Part shown: positions 17,102 through 25,511 of the stretch, one piece after another
Layout of the letters: each line of letters opens with the position of its first letter
Position numbering within the stretch: position 1 is the first letter of the stretch
NCBI GenBank assembly: GCA_002403075.1
Contig: DHHB01000035.1
Coordinates: 34,554 to 98,553, forward strand
Direction of reading: 5' to 3'
Length of the DNA stretch: 64,000 bases
From: a bacterium UBP1_UBA4783
Lineage (GTDB): Bacteria; Krumholzibacteriota; Krumholzibacteriia; Krumholzibacteriales; Krumholzibacteriaceae
Notes under the pieces: generated by a model
Told to the model about the DNA's origin: nothing
The model's database searches: none
The model's input: only the letters and a program-made list of their open reading frames with translations
Made by a program: the position numbers and the translations under genes

Positions 17102-17533
17102 ATGTACTGCACATACTGCGGCAGGGAGCTTCACGAGGGAGCGGAGTTCTGCGGCTACTGCGGCAAGCGGCTCGCCGCCGAGTCCGACAAAGCGCGGGGG
17201 ATCTACAGTCACGAGTTCCTGAGGCTCCGCGCGCCGAAGGAAATCAAGAACCCCAAAGGCGCCGCGGCGCTCGGATTCTTCTTCAGCTGGATCTTTCTCG
17301 GCCCCGTGGGCTACATCTACCTCGGTCAATGGAACTGGTTCTGGCTCACCTTCATCATCCAGATCTTCGCGTACCCGCTGACCGCGTTCTTCGCCTATCC
17401 GCTTCTTCCGATCGTATACGGCATCCACCAGTACCAGATGGCGAGGGACGTGAACGAGCTCATATCCGTGCCGCCGAAGGAAGAGAACGCCGACGCCGCG
17501 TCGGGCGGCTCCGGCTTCCTCGATCGTCCGTAG
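17102..17533 (+). CDS. Zinc-ribbon membrane protein of unknown function
   Basis: A 143-residue protein. The N-terminus is a zinc ribbon with Cys3-x2-Cys6 and Cys17-x2-Cys20, of the zinc_ribbon_2 type. After a charged linker come two hydrophobic segments (about residues 55-77 and 80-110) separated by the YIYLGQWNWFW turn, resembling TM2-domain topology. The C-terminal 30 residues are polar. GGAGGT lies 6 bp before the ATG. Such proteins are common in many phyla without known function. The gene is followed by the divergent glpX 30 bp later. Confidence 0.7.
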   Translation: MYCTYCGRELHEGAEFCGYCGKRLAAESDKARGIYSHEFLRLRAPKEIKNPKGAAALGFFFSWIFLGPVGYIYLGQWNWFWLTFIIQIFAYPLTAFFAYPLLPIVYGIHQYQMARDVNELISVPPKEENADAASGGSGFLDRP

Positions 17534-17563
17534 ATCCGGCGCCCCGCCCGGAGGAACAATCGC

Positions 17564-18511
17564 GTGGATAGAAACCTCGCGCTCGAGCTCGTGAGGGTGA
17601 CGGAGGCCGCCGCGCTGGCGTCCGCGCGCTTTTTCGGCAAGGGGAATCCGCTCGGGGCCGATCGCTCCGCGGCCGAGGCGATGGAGCTCGCGTTCGCGGG
17701 GGTCAAGATCACCGGCCTCGTCGTGATCGGGGAGGAGCGTCTCGGCGATCACTCGAGACTCTGCGCGGGGGACACGGTCGGCGCGGGAGGGGACGCGCAG
17801 TTCGATCTCGCGATCGATCCCGTCGATTGCATCGAGGCCCTCGCCGACGGACAGTCGAACTCGATCTCGGCGATCGCGATGGGTCCCCGGGGAACGTTTT
17901 CCGCGCCGCCGGCGCCGTTCATGCGCGCGATCGCCACGGGACCGGAGTCGGCGGACCGGATCGATCTCGGGGCGTCCGTGTTCGACAATCTCGTGCGGAT
18001 CGCCGAGGCGAGGCGGGTGTACGTGGAGGATCTGACCGTCTCGATCATCGATCGGGAGATCCATCGGCCCCTCATCGAGGAGGCGCGGCGCGCGGGCGCG
18101 CGCATCGAGCTCCAGCGGGACGGCGAGCTCGCATCCGCGATCTCGGCGGCTCTTCCCGGGACGGGCATCGACGTCTCGATCGGCACCTTCGACGCGAAAC
18201 GGGGGATCGTCGCGGCGGCCGCCCTCGCCTGCATCGGCGGAGGGTTTCAGGCGCAGTTTCTGCCCGCTCCCGGCACGGATCCCGCCGAGCTCGATCCAGG
18301 CCTCGGGAGGATACGCCGCGTCCGCGACCTCGTCACGGAGGCCAACGTCATGTTCGCGGCGACGGGCGTGTCAAAGAGCGATTTTCTCGACGGCGTCATG
18401 TTTCGGCCGGGCGGGGCCGTCACGCACAGCGCCGTGTTCCGGAGCAAATCCGGCACGATCCGGTTCCTCAAAACCGAGCATTTCTTCGAGAAGACACCCG
18501 ATTACACCTGA
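17564..18511 (+). CDS. glpX: GlpX-family protein (class II fructose-1,6-bisphosphatase fold) with altered active site
   Basis: A 315-residue protein collinear with E. coli GlpX, a class II fructose-1,6-bisphosphatase. Conserved family segments include LVRVTEAAALASARFFGKGN at the start, TVSIIDR..H, LPGTGIDV, and near the end NVMFAATGVSKSDFLDGV and SKSGTIR. Aligned by eye with the E. coli protein, Asp33, Glu57 and Asp85 are kept, but Lys29 is Pro, Asp61 is Gly, Glu88 is Asp, Thr90 is Ile, and Glu213 of the GAPEG loop is Arg. Loss of these residues suggests it is not an ordinary FBPase and may be a pseudoenzyme or act on another substrate. It is followed by rarA. Confidence 0.85.
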   Translation: MDRNLALELVRVTEAAALASARFFGKGNPLGADRSAAEAMELAFAGVKITGLVVIGEERLGDHSRLCAGDTVGAGGDAQFDLAIDPVDCIEALADGQSNSISAIAMGPRGTFSAPPAPFMRAIATGPESADRIDLGASVFDNLVRIAEARRVYVEDLTVSIIDREIHRPLIEEARRAGARIELQRDGELASAISAALPGTGIDVSIGTFDAKRGIVAAAALACIGGGFQAQFLPAPGTDPAELDPGLGRIRRVRDLVTEANVMFAATGVSKSDFLDGVMFRPGGAVTHSAVFRSKSGTIRFLKTEHFFEKTPDYT

Positions 18512-18627
18512 ACCCGTCCGCGCGCCGGCGCTCGGCGCGCTTCCCGCGTTCTGGCGCCCCGGCGCTCCGCCGTGGTATGATGGCGCCGTTCCGCGCGTCC
18601 GCGGACGCCGGACGGAAAGGGAGCCCC

Positions 18628-19956
18628 GTGTCCGATCTCTTCGACAGCAGCCCCGCGCCGCCGCTCGCCGAGCGGATGAGGCCGCGCGCGCTCGAGGATT
18701 TCGTCGGACAGGCCGGCCTCGTCGGCGAGGGGAAGATACTGCGCCGCATCCTCGAGAACGGGAAGCTCGATTCGTCGCTCATATTCTGGGGGCCGCCGGG
18801 CTGCGGCAAGACGACCCTCGCCCATCTCATATCGCAGGCCGTGGACGCCCACTTCGAGTTCTTCTCCGCCGTCACGGCGGGCATACAGGACGTCAAGCGC
18901 GTCGCCGCGGAGGCGGTGAACCGCTCGCGGCTGCGGGGACGCCGCACGATCCTCTTCGTCGACGAGATCCACCGCTTCAACAAGGCCCAACAGGACGCCT
19001 TTCTTCCCTTCATCGAGAACGGCACCATAACGCTCATCGGCGCGACGACGGAGAATCCGAGCTTCGAGGTGATAGCGCCGCTCCTCTCGCGCTGCCGCGT
19101 GTTCGTCCTCGAGCCTCTCGGCGAGGAGGACGTGGCCTCCGTCGTCCGGCGGGCGCTCGCCGACGCCGAAAAGGGGCTCGGCGGGAGAACGATCGAGGTC
19201 TCGGAGGAGGACGTCCGCTACCTCGCGCATCTCTCGTTCGGTGACGCCCGGACCGCGCTCAACGCCCTCGAGCTCGCCGTCGAGTCGGCCGGACGCCCCG
19301 GTGGCGCGATCCGCCTTACGCGCGCCGTCATCGAGGAAGCCGCGCAGAGAAAGGCGATCCTCTACGACAAGAAGGGGGAGGAGCACTACAACATCATCTC
19401 GGCCCTGCACAAGAGCCTTCGCGGCGGGGACCCCGACGCCGCTCTCTACTGGCTCGCCCGTATGCTCGAGGCGGGGGAGGATCCGCTCTTCGTCGCGCGC
19501 CGGCTCGTCCGTTTCGCGTCGGAGGACGTCGGGAACGCCGATCCGCAGGCGCTCTCGATCGCGCTCGGCGCGATGCAGGCGTTCCATTTCATCGGGCTTC
19601 CCGAGGGGAAGCTCGCGCTCGCCCAGTGCGCGGTCTATCTCGCGCTCGCCCCGAAGAGCAACGCCCTCTACTCGGCGTACGAGGAAGCGGCGCGGGACGT
19701 GGCCCTGCACGGAGCGCTCCCCGTCCCGCGCGACATACGGAACCCCGTGACGCGGTTCATGAAGGACATAGGGTACGGAAAGGATTACCGGTACCCGCAC
19801 GAGGATCCGGACGCCGTCGTCGATCAGGAGTATTTTCCCGAAGGTCTCGAGGGGCGCCGCTACTACCTGCCCGTCGCGCGGGGCTTCGAACGTGAAATGA
19901 TTAAGCGGCTCGAGTACTGGCGGTCCCTGCGCGAGAAGAAAAAAAGCGGGGCCTGA
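18628..19956 (+). CDS. rarA: Replication-associated recombination protein A (RarA/MgsA AAA+ ATPase)
   Basis: RarA is a clamp-loader-like ATPase that acts at stalled or gapped replication forks. The 442-residue protein begins LAERMRPRALEDFVGQ, has Walker A GPPGCGKTT, Walker B VDEIHRFN, sensor sequence GATTENPSFE, and the conserved GDAR and C-terminal tetramerisation segment with YDKKGEEHYN and the PEG motif GLPEGKLALAQ. All are typical. The GTG at 18628 has GGAAAGGGA 8 bp upstream and gives normal length. A GC-rich inverted repeat follows the stop at 19959-19993. It is 116 bp from the GlpX-like gene, with no known link to it. Confidence 0.95.
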   Translation: MSDLFDSSPAPPLAERMRPRALEDFVGQAGLVGEGKILRRILENGKLDSSLIFWGPPGCGKTTLAHLISQAVDAHFEFFSAVTAGIQDVKRVAAEAVNRSRLRGRRTILFVDEIHRFNKAQQDAFLPFIENGTITLIGATTENPSFEVIAPLLSRCRVFVLEPLGEEDVASVVRRALADAEKGLGGRTIEVSEEDVRYLAHLSFGDARTALNALELAVESAGRPGGAIRLTRAVIEEAAQRKAILYDKKGEEHYNIISALHKSLRGGDPDAALYWLARMLEAGEDPLFVARRLVRFASEDVGNADPQALSIALGAMQAFHFIGLPEGKLALAQCAVYLALAPKSNALYSAYEEAARDVALHGALPVPRDIRNPVTRFMKDIGYGKDYRYPHEDPDAVVDQEYFPEGLEGRRYYLPVARGFEREMIKRLEYWRSLREKKKSGA

Positions 19957-19958
19957 GA

Positions 19959-19993
19959 CGCGGCGGGCTCCGGGGGCCTCGGCGCCCGCCGCG
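19959..19993 (+). terminator. Possible hairpin after rarA
   Basis: CGCGGCGGGC (19959-19968) pairs exactly with GCCCGCCGCG (19984-19993). No T-run follows, so it is only a weak terminator candidate, though it starts 2 bp after the rarA stop. Confidence 0.35.
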
Positions 19994-20102
19994 CACGCCT
20001 CGCCGGGCCGGGAAGGCGGCGCCGGTCGAAGGAAATTCCCGGCCCCTCCGGTGCGATTTTTCTTCATCTGTAACTATAAGCCGCACAATGTAGTTTGCCT
20101 TC

Positions 20103-20131
20103 TTGACAGAATCGTTCCGATGTGTCATAAT
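20103..20131 (+). promoter_or_regulatory. Consensus sigma70-type promoter
   Basis: TTGACA (20103-20108), a 17-bp spacer, then CATAAT (20126-20131). The start would be near 20138, giving a leader of about 60 nt for the Cys-rich secreted protein. It is among the best promoters in the window. Confidence 0.8.
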
Positions 20132-20196
20132 AGACTCTGAGTAAAGATTTTTTACGAGGCCTGTCGTTGGGGATACGGAGGTCAAAGGATCGGTCT

Positions 20197-21180
20197 ATGA
20201 GAATGAATAAAATCATAACGACGAGCGCGATGATGCTCGTGTTTCTCGTATCCTTCGGCGTCTCGGCGAGAGCGCAGTGCCAGCCGTCGCTCGCTCTTTC
20301 CTCGAGCGCTTCCGGATATCAGTATTTCGTGAGACTGGCGGTGCATTTCGGCGAGGTTCTCACGAACTCCTGCGACGTGGTCTGCTCCCGCGGCCTCGTC
20401 GAGGGGGAGACGGCAGTCAACGTGCCGATCTGGGCGTACAACCTTCACGAAGGAATGGATTACGCCGAGTTTTCGGTCGCGTCGAACGAGAGCCTCGGCG
20501 TTTTCATTCCCGACAACTGCTTCGGCGTCGTCTCGAGCAGCAGGTCCTACGCGGCGGGCGTCTGGAGGCTCAACGTCGTCGTGCAGGCCTGCGCCGCCGT
20601 GTGCGGCCCGGCGCGCGTCGGATACGCCGAGGTCGTTCGTGTGGCGGGACGCGATCCGGTGTGGGTCGATCTCGGGCCCAACGCCGATACCGGACGGATG
20701 GTCGCGCGCGACGCGAGCGGCGGATACCACCTCGCCTTTTCGCCCATGCACGGCGGATATCTCGGCCAGTCGTATCTCTACGCCTGCCAGGAGCCGATCT
20801 GCGAAGAGCCGAACACGACGGCCACCGCTTTCGACGTGATGCCCGGAGGAGATTGCCGGGTGAAGGTCCGCTGGGCGGCGGGCGGCGGCAACCGCACGAT
20901 GGTCCGCTGGAGCACGCACCGCTTCCCGACCGGGATCGAGGACGGGCACCTCGCCTTCGAGATTCCGACCAATCCGGGCCAGGTCTATTACCGGTACCAC
21001 GTCGAGATACCGACGCCGGCCGTTCTGTACTACACGGCGTTCTCGCTCACGCGGGACGCGTCGGGTCTCATCGTCCGCGATTCGTTCGTGGAATGCTCGG
21101 CGGTCGACTGGATCCAGATAAAGTGCGAGATCGCGATCGAGGAAACGAGCTGGGGAGCGATCAAGAGCATCTACCGGTAG
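20197..21180 (+). CDS. Cys-rich secreted protein with a fibronectin-like C-terminal module
   Basis: A 327-residue exported protein of unknown function. It has a signal peptide (residues 1-27, ending ARAQC) and many cysteines across the first 220 residues, which suggests disulfide bonding outside the cytoplasm. From about residue 210 the sequence reads as a fibronectin-III-like module with VRWSTHRFPTGIEDG and YYRYHV, a pattern frequent in secreted proteins of this bacterial group. AAAGGA is 7 bp upstream of the ATG. A consensus promoter at 20103-20131 suggests strong expression. The gene ends 19 bp before the convergent HAD gene stop. Confidence 0.6.
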   Translation: MRMNKIITTSAMMLVFLVSFGVSARAQCQPSLALSSSASGYQYFVRLAVHFGEVLTNSCDVVCSRGLVEGETAVNVPIWAYNLHEGMDYAEFSVASNESLGVFIPDNCFGVVSSSRSYAAGVWRLNVVVQACAAVCGPARVGYAEVVRVAGRDPVWVDLGPNADTGRMVARDASGGYHLAFSPMHGGYLGQSYLYACQEPICEEPNTTATAFDVMPGGDCRVKVRWAAGGGNRTMVRWSTHRFPTGIEDGHLAFEIPTNPGQVYYRYHVEIPTPAVLYYTAFSLTRDASGLIVRDSFVECSAVDWIQIKCEIAIEETSWGAIKSIYR

Positions 21181-21199
21181 CCGCGCGGACGTCCCCGCA

Positions 21200-21886
21200 T
21201 CATCCGATCGTATCGAGGAGCGACTCGAACTCCGCGAGGCCGTCGAGCGCGAGGTCGGCGCCGCCGAGACCGAGCTGCTTCGTGATCTCCGTTTCGATGA
21301 GTATGACGCGCATCCCCGCCTCCCGAGCGCTTCGAACCCCCTTCTCGGCGTCCTCGACCGCGAGGCATCGGCCGGGGGCGACGCCGAGCGCGGCCGCCGC
21401 GGCGAGGTAGGTGTCGGGATGCGGCTTCCAGCGCGCTATCCCGTCCTTTCCCACGATCGCGGCGAAGCGCCCGCCGAGTCCGCACGCGTCGAGTACCGCG
21501 CGTATATCCGCTTCGTACGATCCCGAGGCGATCGCGAGCGCGAGTCCCCGGCGGCGCAGCCGCTCGATGACGGCGGAGGCCTCGGGGAAGGGTCGGATCG
21601 CTCCGGAACGGCAGAATTCCGCGTAGATGGGATCCTTTTCCGCTCGTATCGCCGCCGGGTCGAGAGCGAGACCGTAGCGGCGGATTTCGCTCTCCGCGCC
21701 GCCGCCCCGCGAGGTCCACTCGAGCCAGTATTCGTCGCGGTCGATGACGTGTCCGTATTTCGCGAACACCCGCGCGTAGGCCTCGTAGTGGTACGGCTCG
21801 GAATCGACGATGACGTTGTCGAAGTCGAAGACGACGGCGGTCGAGGCTTCGAGCAGCAGCTTCAGCGCATCGGGCTTGTTCAACAC
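21200..21886 (-). CDS. HAD-superfamily hydrolase (beta-phosphoglucomutase-like)
   Basis: A 228-residue phosphatase or phosphomutase of HAD subfamily IA. Motif I reads VFDFDNVIVDSEP with nucleophile and acid Asp, motif II is IASGSY, the conserved Lys appears in RWKPHPDTYL, and motif III is AVEDAEKGVRSA. The Pro of KPHP and the cap domain between motifs I and II match beta-phosphoglucomutase and related sugar-phosphate phosphatases; the substrate is not known. The GTG at 21886, with GGGGAGGT upstream, overlaps the end of the preceding membrane protein gene by 7 bp, so translation is probably coupled. Confidence 0.85.
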   Translation of the reverse strand: MLNKPDALKLLLEASTAVVFDFDNVIVDSEPYHYEAYARVFAKYGHVIDRDEYWLEWTSRGGGAESEIRRYGLALDPAAIRAEKDPIYAEFCRSGAIRPFPEASAVIERLRRRGLALAIASGSYEADIRAVLDACGLGGRFAAIVGKDGIARWKPHPDTYLAAAAALGVAPGRCLAVEDAEKGVRSAREAGMRVILIETEITKQLGLGGADLALDGLAEFESLLDTIG

Positions 21887-22776
21887 GGACCTCCCCGGCG
21901 CGGGACGCTCCACGGCCTGCCGAGGACGTCCGTCGCGAGCTTTACCGGCGCGAGAAAACGGAACAGCCGGTACATGAGAAAACACTCGAGGGCGAACGGG
22001 GGGAATCCGAGGAACCCGAGAACGGGCATCTCGAAGAGCTTCACCCCCGGCAGATAGGGAACGTGGTAGTGCCACTTCGTCGCCGCCCTGAAGTTCCACG
22101 CTTCCCAGAGCACGCCGCAGACGGCGCCGGAAACGAGGAGCGACACGAAGAGCGAGTAATCTCCGCCCCGGAACATTTCGCCGAACGATCCGACGCCGCG
22201 GCGGTCGTTCATCCCCTCGAACCACAGGAGCACGCTTACCCAGGGAAGCGGCGCGAGCCACGGCGACGGGAAGACGAGCGTCACGGCGAAGAGCGCGAGC
22301 CCCGCGTAGAAGAACCCCGCTTCCGCGGCGGGCGGGACGCCGAGCGGCCGCCGGCCGCGGAAGCGTTCGCCGATGAACGATTCCACGAGCTCCGCCGTAA
22401 CGAAGATCGCCGGCGTGATCGTCGCGTACGACCACGCGTATCCGAGCCAGCGGGCCGCGCGGCCCGGCGGAAGGTTCGCGTAGGACCAGTTCCCGAGCAG
22501 TAGGTTCACGCCTTCGAAAACGTACCAGCTCGCGACGGATATGGGGAGGAGGAGGAGAAACTCCCTTCGGCGCGCGGTAAGGGGGGAGACGCCCGTGCGC
22601 GAGGCGATGATCGCGTCGACGAAGACGATGTACCCCGTCCAGACGAGCGGAGTGAAGTAGACGCCCGCCCAGACGACGCCCGCGCGGAGCAGCGCCTCGG
22701 CGGCGATCACGATCGCCATGCCGATGATCGCGTGGCGGGCCGTCGAACGACGGGCTGACGGTGTCGGTTCTGTCAT
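21880..22776 (-). CDS. Multi-pass membrane protein of unknown function
   Basis: A 298-residue integral membrane protein. About seven hydrophobic segments are visible, starting at residue 15 after a short polar N-terminus. Conserved-looking aromatic and charged stretches include WYVFEGVNLLLGNWSY and CGVLWEAWNFRAATKWHYHVPY, which place Glu, Trp and Tyr near membrane faces. I do not recognise the family. The ATG at 22776 gives a sensible N-terminus, but the ribosome binding site is weak. The stop overlaps the start of the HAD gene, forming a two-gene unit divergent from a DASS transporter. Confidence 0.6.
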   Translation of the reverse strand: MTEPTPSARRSTARHAIIGMAIVIAAEALLRAGVVWAGVYFTPLVWTGYIVFVDAIIASRTGVSPLTARRREFLLLLPISVASWYVFEGVNLLLGNWSYANLPPGRAARWLGYAWSYATITPAIFVTAELVESFIGERFRGRRPLGVPPAAEAGFFYAGLALFAVTLVFPSPWLAPLPWVSVLLWFEGMNDRRGVGSFGEMFRGGDYSLFVSLLVSGAVCGVLWEAWNFRAATKWHYHVPYLPGVKLFEMPVLGFLGFPPFALECFLMYRLFRFLAPVKLATDVLGRPWSVPRRGGPC

Positions 22777-22897
22777 GGCGGTTCGGTCTCGGCCGGGGGC
22801 GCCGCGCCCGGGGTTTTCGGTTGACGCCGCATCCGGCGGCGAATACGCTCCCCGTACTCTATCACGCCGGAGGAAAGGGGACAAGGGATCCCGCGCG

Positions 22898-24433
22898 ATG
22901 GAAATCGCTACGGAAGAACGGTACGGAACCCGTCATCGATGCGGGATCGTTCTCGGCCCGGCTCTGTTCGCCGCCGCTTTCCTCCTTCCGGAGAGCTTCC
23001 TGTCGGGCGAGGCGCGCCTTGTAGCCGCCGTCACCGCGCTCATGGGCGCGCTGTGGATATGCGAGAGCATCCCTCTCGCCGTGACCGCGCTCCTGCCGGT
23101 CGTCATCTTCCCGATCGCCGGCATCGCACCGCTCCCGAAGACCGCGTCCTCCTACGCCGCTCCGGAGATATTTTTATTCATGGGAGGATTCTTCATCGCC
23201 GTCGCGATGCAGCGCTGGGGTCTTCATCGGCGGATCGCGCTCGGGATCGTCTGTATCTTCGGATGCCGCGGCCCCCGCATCATCCTCGGCTTCATGATCG
23301 CGACCGCCGCCATATCGCTCTGGGTCTCGAACACCGCCACGGCGATGATGATGCTCCCGATCGCGCTCGCGGTGCTCCGGACGCTCGAGGAGCACGGCGG
23401 CGCGTCGGAGTCGGGGTTCGGAGAGTTCCGCACGGCGCTGCTCCTCGGCATCGCCTACGGAGCGAGCATCGGTGGCGTCGGCACGCTCATCGGCACGCCG
23501 CCGAACCTCGTGTTCGCGGCGCAGGTGCGGTCGCTCTATCCCGGCGCGGAGCCGGTGAGCTTCGTGCGATGGATGGCCGTGGGGCTTCCCTTCGTGGCCG
23601 TCTTTCTGCCGATCGCATGGCTCTTTCTCACGCGCGCGGCTCTCCGGGGCTCGCGGCTCGGCTTCGGCGACGCGGGGGAGGCGATCCGCGCCGCGCGGCG
23701 CGAGCTCGGTCCCATGAGTCGCGGTGAACGAGCGGCGCTCGCCGTCTTTCTCGCCGCCGTCGCGGGATGGGTGACGCGCGGAGACGTCGCGATCGGCTCG
23801 TTCACCCTCCGCGGCTGGGAGTCGCTCGCGGGCCTCTCCGGCTACGTTCACGACGCCACGGTCGCCGTCGCGGCGGCGGTCGCGCTGTTCGTCATCCCCG
23901 TCGACTGGCGGAAGGGAGTGTTTCTTCTCGACTGGCGGGCGGCGAAGGAGATCCCCTGGGGCATCCTCATCCTCTTTGGCGGCGGCATCGCCCTCGGCGC
24001 GGGTTTTCTCGAGAGCGGGCTCGCCGCCCGGATCGCGGCGGGCATGTCGCTCTTCGCCGGGGCGCCGCTCCCCGTCGTCATCGCGCTCTCCGCGACCATC
24101 GTCACGTTCCTCACGGAGATCACGTCGAACACGGCCGTCGCCGCCATCATGCTGCCGATCCTGGGCTCGACCGCGATCGGTTTCGGCGTCCACCCCTTCG
24201 TGCTCATGATCCCGGCCGCGATATCGGCCTCGTGCGCGTTCATGCTGCCCGTGGCGACGCCCCCGAACGCGATCATGTTCTCGAGCGGGATGATCCCCAT
24301 GACCGGCATGGTCCGGATCGGCATCGTCATGAACCTCATCGGGGTCGCCCTCGTGACGCTGCTCATGTATCTCGTCGCGATCCCGGTGTTCGGCCTGCGC
24401 CTCGCGGATCTCCCCGCGTGGGCCCATCCGTAA
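22898..24433 (+). CDS. DASS/SLC13 family sodium:anion symporter
   Basis: A 511-residue transporter of the divalent anion:Na+ symporter family, which takes up dicarboxylates, citrate, or sulfate. It has around 12 hydrophobic segments. The two inverted-repeat signature loops are present: SNTATAMMMLP in the first half and TEITSNTAVAAIMLP in the second, containing the Ser-Asn-Thr residues that bind substrate and sodium. CESIPLAVTALLPV near the N-terminus is also typical. GGAGG at 22869 is rather far from the ATG, so the start has moderate certainty. The substrate cannot be told; a dicarboxylate would fit with sdhCDAB in the genome. Confidence 0.88.
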   Translation: MEIATEERYGTRHRCGIVLGPALFAAAFLLPESFLSGEARLVAAVTALMGALWICESIPLAVTALLPVVIFPIAGIAPLPKTASSYAAPEIFLFMGGFFIAVAMQRWGLHRRIALGIVCIFGCRGPRIILGFMIATAAISLWVSNTATAMMMLPIALAVLRTLEEHGGASESGFGEFRTALLLGIAYGASIGGVGTLIGTPPNLVFAAQVRSLYPGAEPVSFVRWMAVGLPFVAVFLPIAWLFLTRAALRGSRLGFGDAGEAIRAARRELGPMSRGERAALAVFLAAVAGWVTRGDVAIGSFTLRGWESLAGLSGYVHDATVAVAAAVALFVIPVDWRKGVFLLDWRAAKEIPWGILILFGGGIALGAGFLESGLAARIAAGMSLFAGAPLPVVIALSATIVTFLTEITSNTAVAAIMLPILGSTAIGFGVHPFVLMIPAAISASCAFMLPVATPPNAIMFSSGMIPMTGMVRIGIVMNLIGVALVTLLMYLVAIPVFGLRLADLPAWAHP

Positions 24434-24521
24434 TCCGCCGCGGCGGCGGGCGGGAGAGGATCGGCCCGGCGGCGCGAAAAAAGGCTTTTGGAAGGACCCT
24501 TCCCGGCGTTATGGTATCGTG

Positions 24522-25301
24522 ATGACGCAGGAACGATTCACACGCTATCTCGTCGGCGCCGCGAGCGACCGCGGGTCGATCCGCGAACGCAACGAGGATT
24601 ACTTCGGCATCGTCTCGCCGGGAACGGCCGAGCTTGAGGAGTCGCTCGGCGTCCTCGTCGTCGTCTCAGACGGCATGGGCGGCCATCTCTCCGGAGCCGA
24701 GGCGAGCAAGAAAGCGGTGGAGACGCTCGGGGACGCGTACTACGCGGACGGCGCGGCGGCGGGGGATCTCGCCCCGGCCCGGGCGAACCGGCTGCGCTGG
24801 GCGTTTCTCGAGGCCAACCGCGAGGTCTACGAGACGATCGGCGAGGGGCGCAACGGAATGGCCGGCACGACCTGCACCGCGGCCGTGCTGCTTCCCGATC
24901 GCGTCGTCATCGCGCACGCCGGAGACTCGCGGGCGTACCTCCTGCGCGACGGCGACATCGCGCAGCTCACCGAGGATCACAGTCTCGTCGGCGACATGGT
25001 GCGCAAGGGAATCCTCTCCAAGGAGGAGGCCGCGCGGCACCCGCACCGCAACGTGATCACGAGGGCGATGGGGCTCCGCGGAAGCCTCGACGTCGACATC
25101 GAGGAAACTGCTCCGATCGCGCTCGGGGATCGCGTCCTCATATGCAGCGACGGGCTCTTCTCGATGCTCGGCGAACGGGAGATCGCCGAGATCGCGGCGA
25201 AGGGAAGCCCCGAAAAGGCCTGCCGGAAGCTCGTGAAACGCGCGAAGGAAGAGGGCGGGAGCGACAACATCACCGTGCTCATCGCCGAGAAGATCGCCTG
25301 A
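24522..25301 (+). CDS. PP2C-family serine/threonine protein phosphatase
   Basis: A 259-residue cytoplasmic phosphatase. The metal-binding PP2C motifs are in order: SDRGSIRERNED, VVSDGMGGH, GMAGTT, AHAGDSRAYLLRDG, and late ICSDGLFSML and GGSDNITVL. All catalytic Asp residues are present, so it should be active against phosphorylated Ser/Thr proteins and is probably paired with a Hanks-type kinase elsewhere; no kinase is in this window. ATG at 24522 or the GTG just before it are both possible starts. It follows the DASS transporter by 88 bp. Confidence 0.9.
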   Translation: MTQERFTRYLVGAASDRGSIRERNEDYFGIVSPGTAELEESLGVLVVVSDGMGGHLSGAEASKKAVETLGDAYYADGAAAGDLAPARANRLRWAFLEANREVYETIGEGRNGMAGTTCTAAVLLPDRVVIAHAGDSRAYLLRDGDIAQLTEDHSLVGDMVRKGILSKEEAARHPHRNVITRAMGLRGSLDVDIEETAPIALGDRVLICSDGLFSMLGEREIAEIAAKGSPEKACRKLVKRAKEEGGSDNITVLIAEKIA

Positions 25302-25393
25302 AGCCGCACCGAACGTGTAACACATTTAAATTATTAATGTTATGCGCATTGCCGGGGCGTCGAAATCGCTCGGGAAATTCCTGGAGAATAATA

Positions 25394-25422
25394 TTGACAC
25401 CCCATATCTGGTATGCAATATT
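25394..25422 (+). promoter_or_regulatory. nrdJ promoter
   Basis: TTGACA (25394-25399), 17 bp, then AATATT (25417-25422, four of six consensus bases). The first NrdR-like box occupies the spacer between the two elements. Confidence 0.6.
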
Positions 25423-25446
25423 GTGGCTCGCCCCAATAGCTGGTAT
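25399..25446 (+). promoter_or_regulatory. Tandem NrdR-like boxes upstream of nrdJ
   Basis: Two similar 16-bp sites, ACCCCATATCTGGTAT (25399-25414) and CCCCAATAGCTGGTAT (25431-25446), lie 32 bp apart start to start. Paired NrdR boxes at about three helical turns are the known arrangement for the ribonucleotide reductase repressor NrdR. The first overlaps the promoter spacer and the second the likely transcription start. The match to NrdR is inferred from position, spacing and partial palindromy. Confidence 0.6.
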
Positions 25447-25511
25447 CGAAAACCGCGGAACGGGGCGAAACAATCGACAGGATCTAAATTATTAAAGGAA
25501 CGGGGGTTGGC

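Noticed and set aside
25302..25511. B12 riboswitch upstream of nrdJ
   Set aside because: The 210-bp region lacks a recognisable B12-box (GCCACTG-type) and looks like a promoter with repeat boxes instead.
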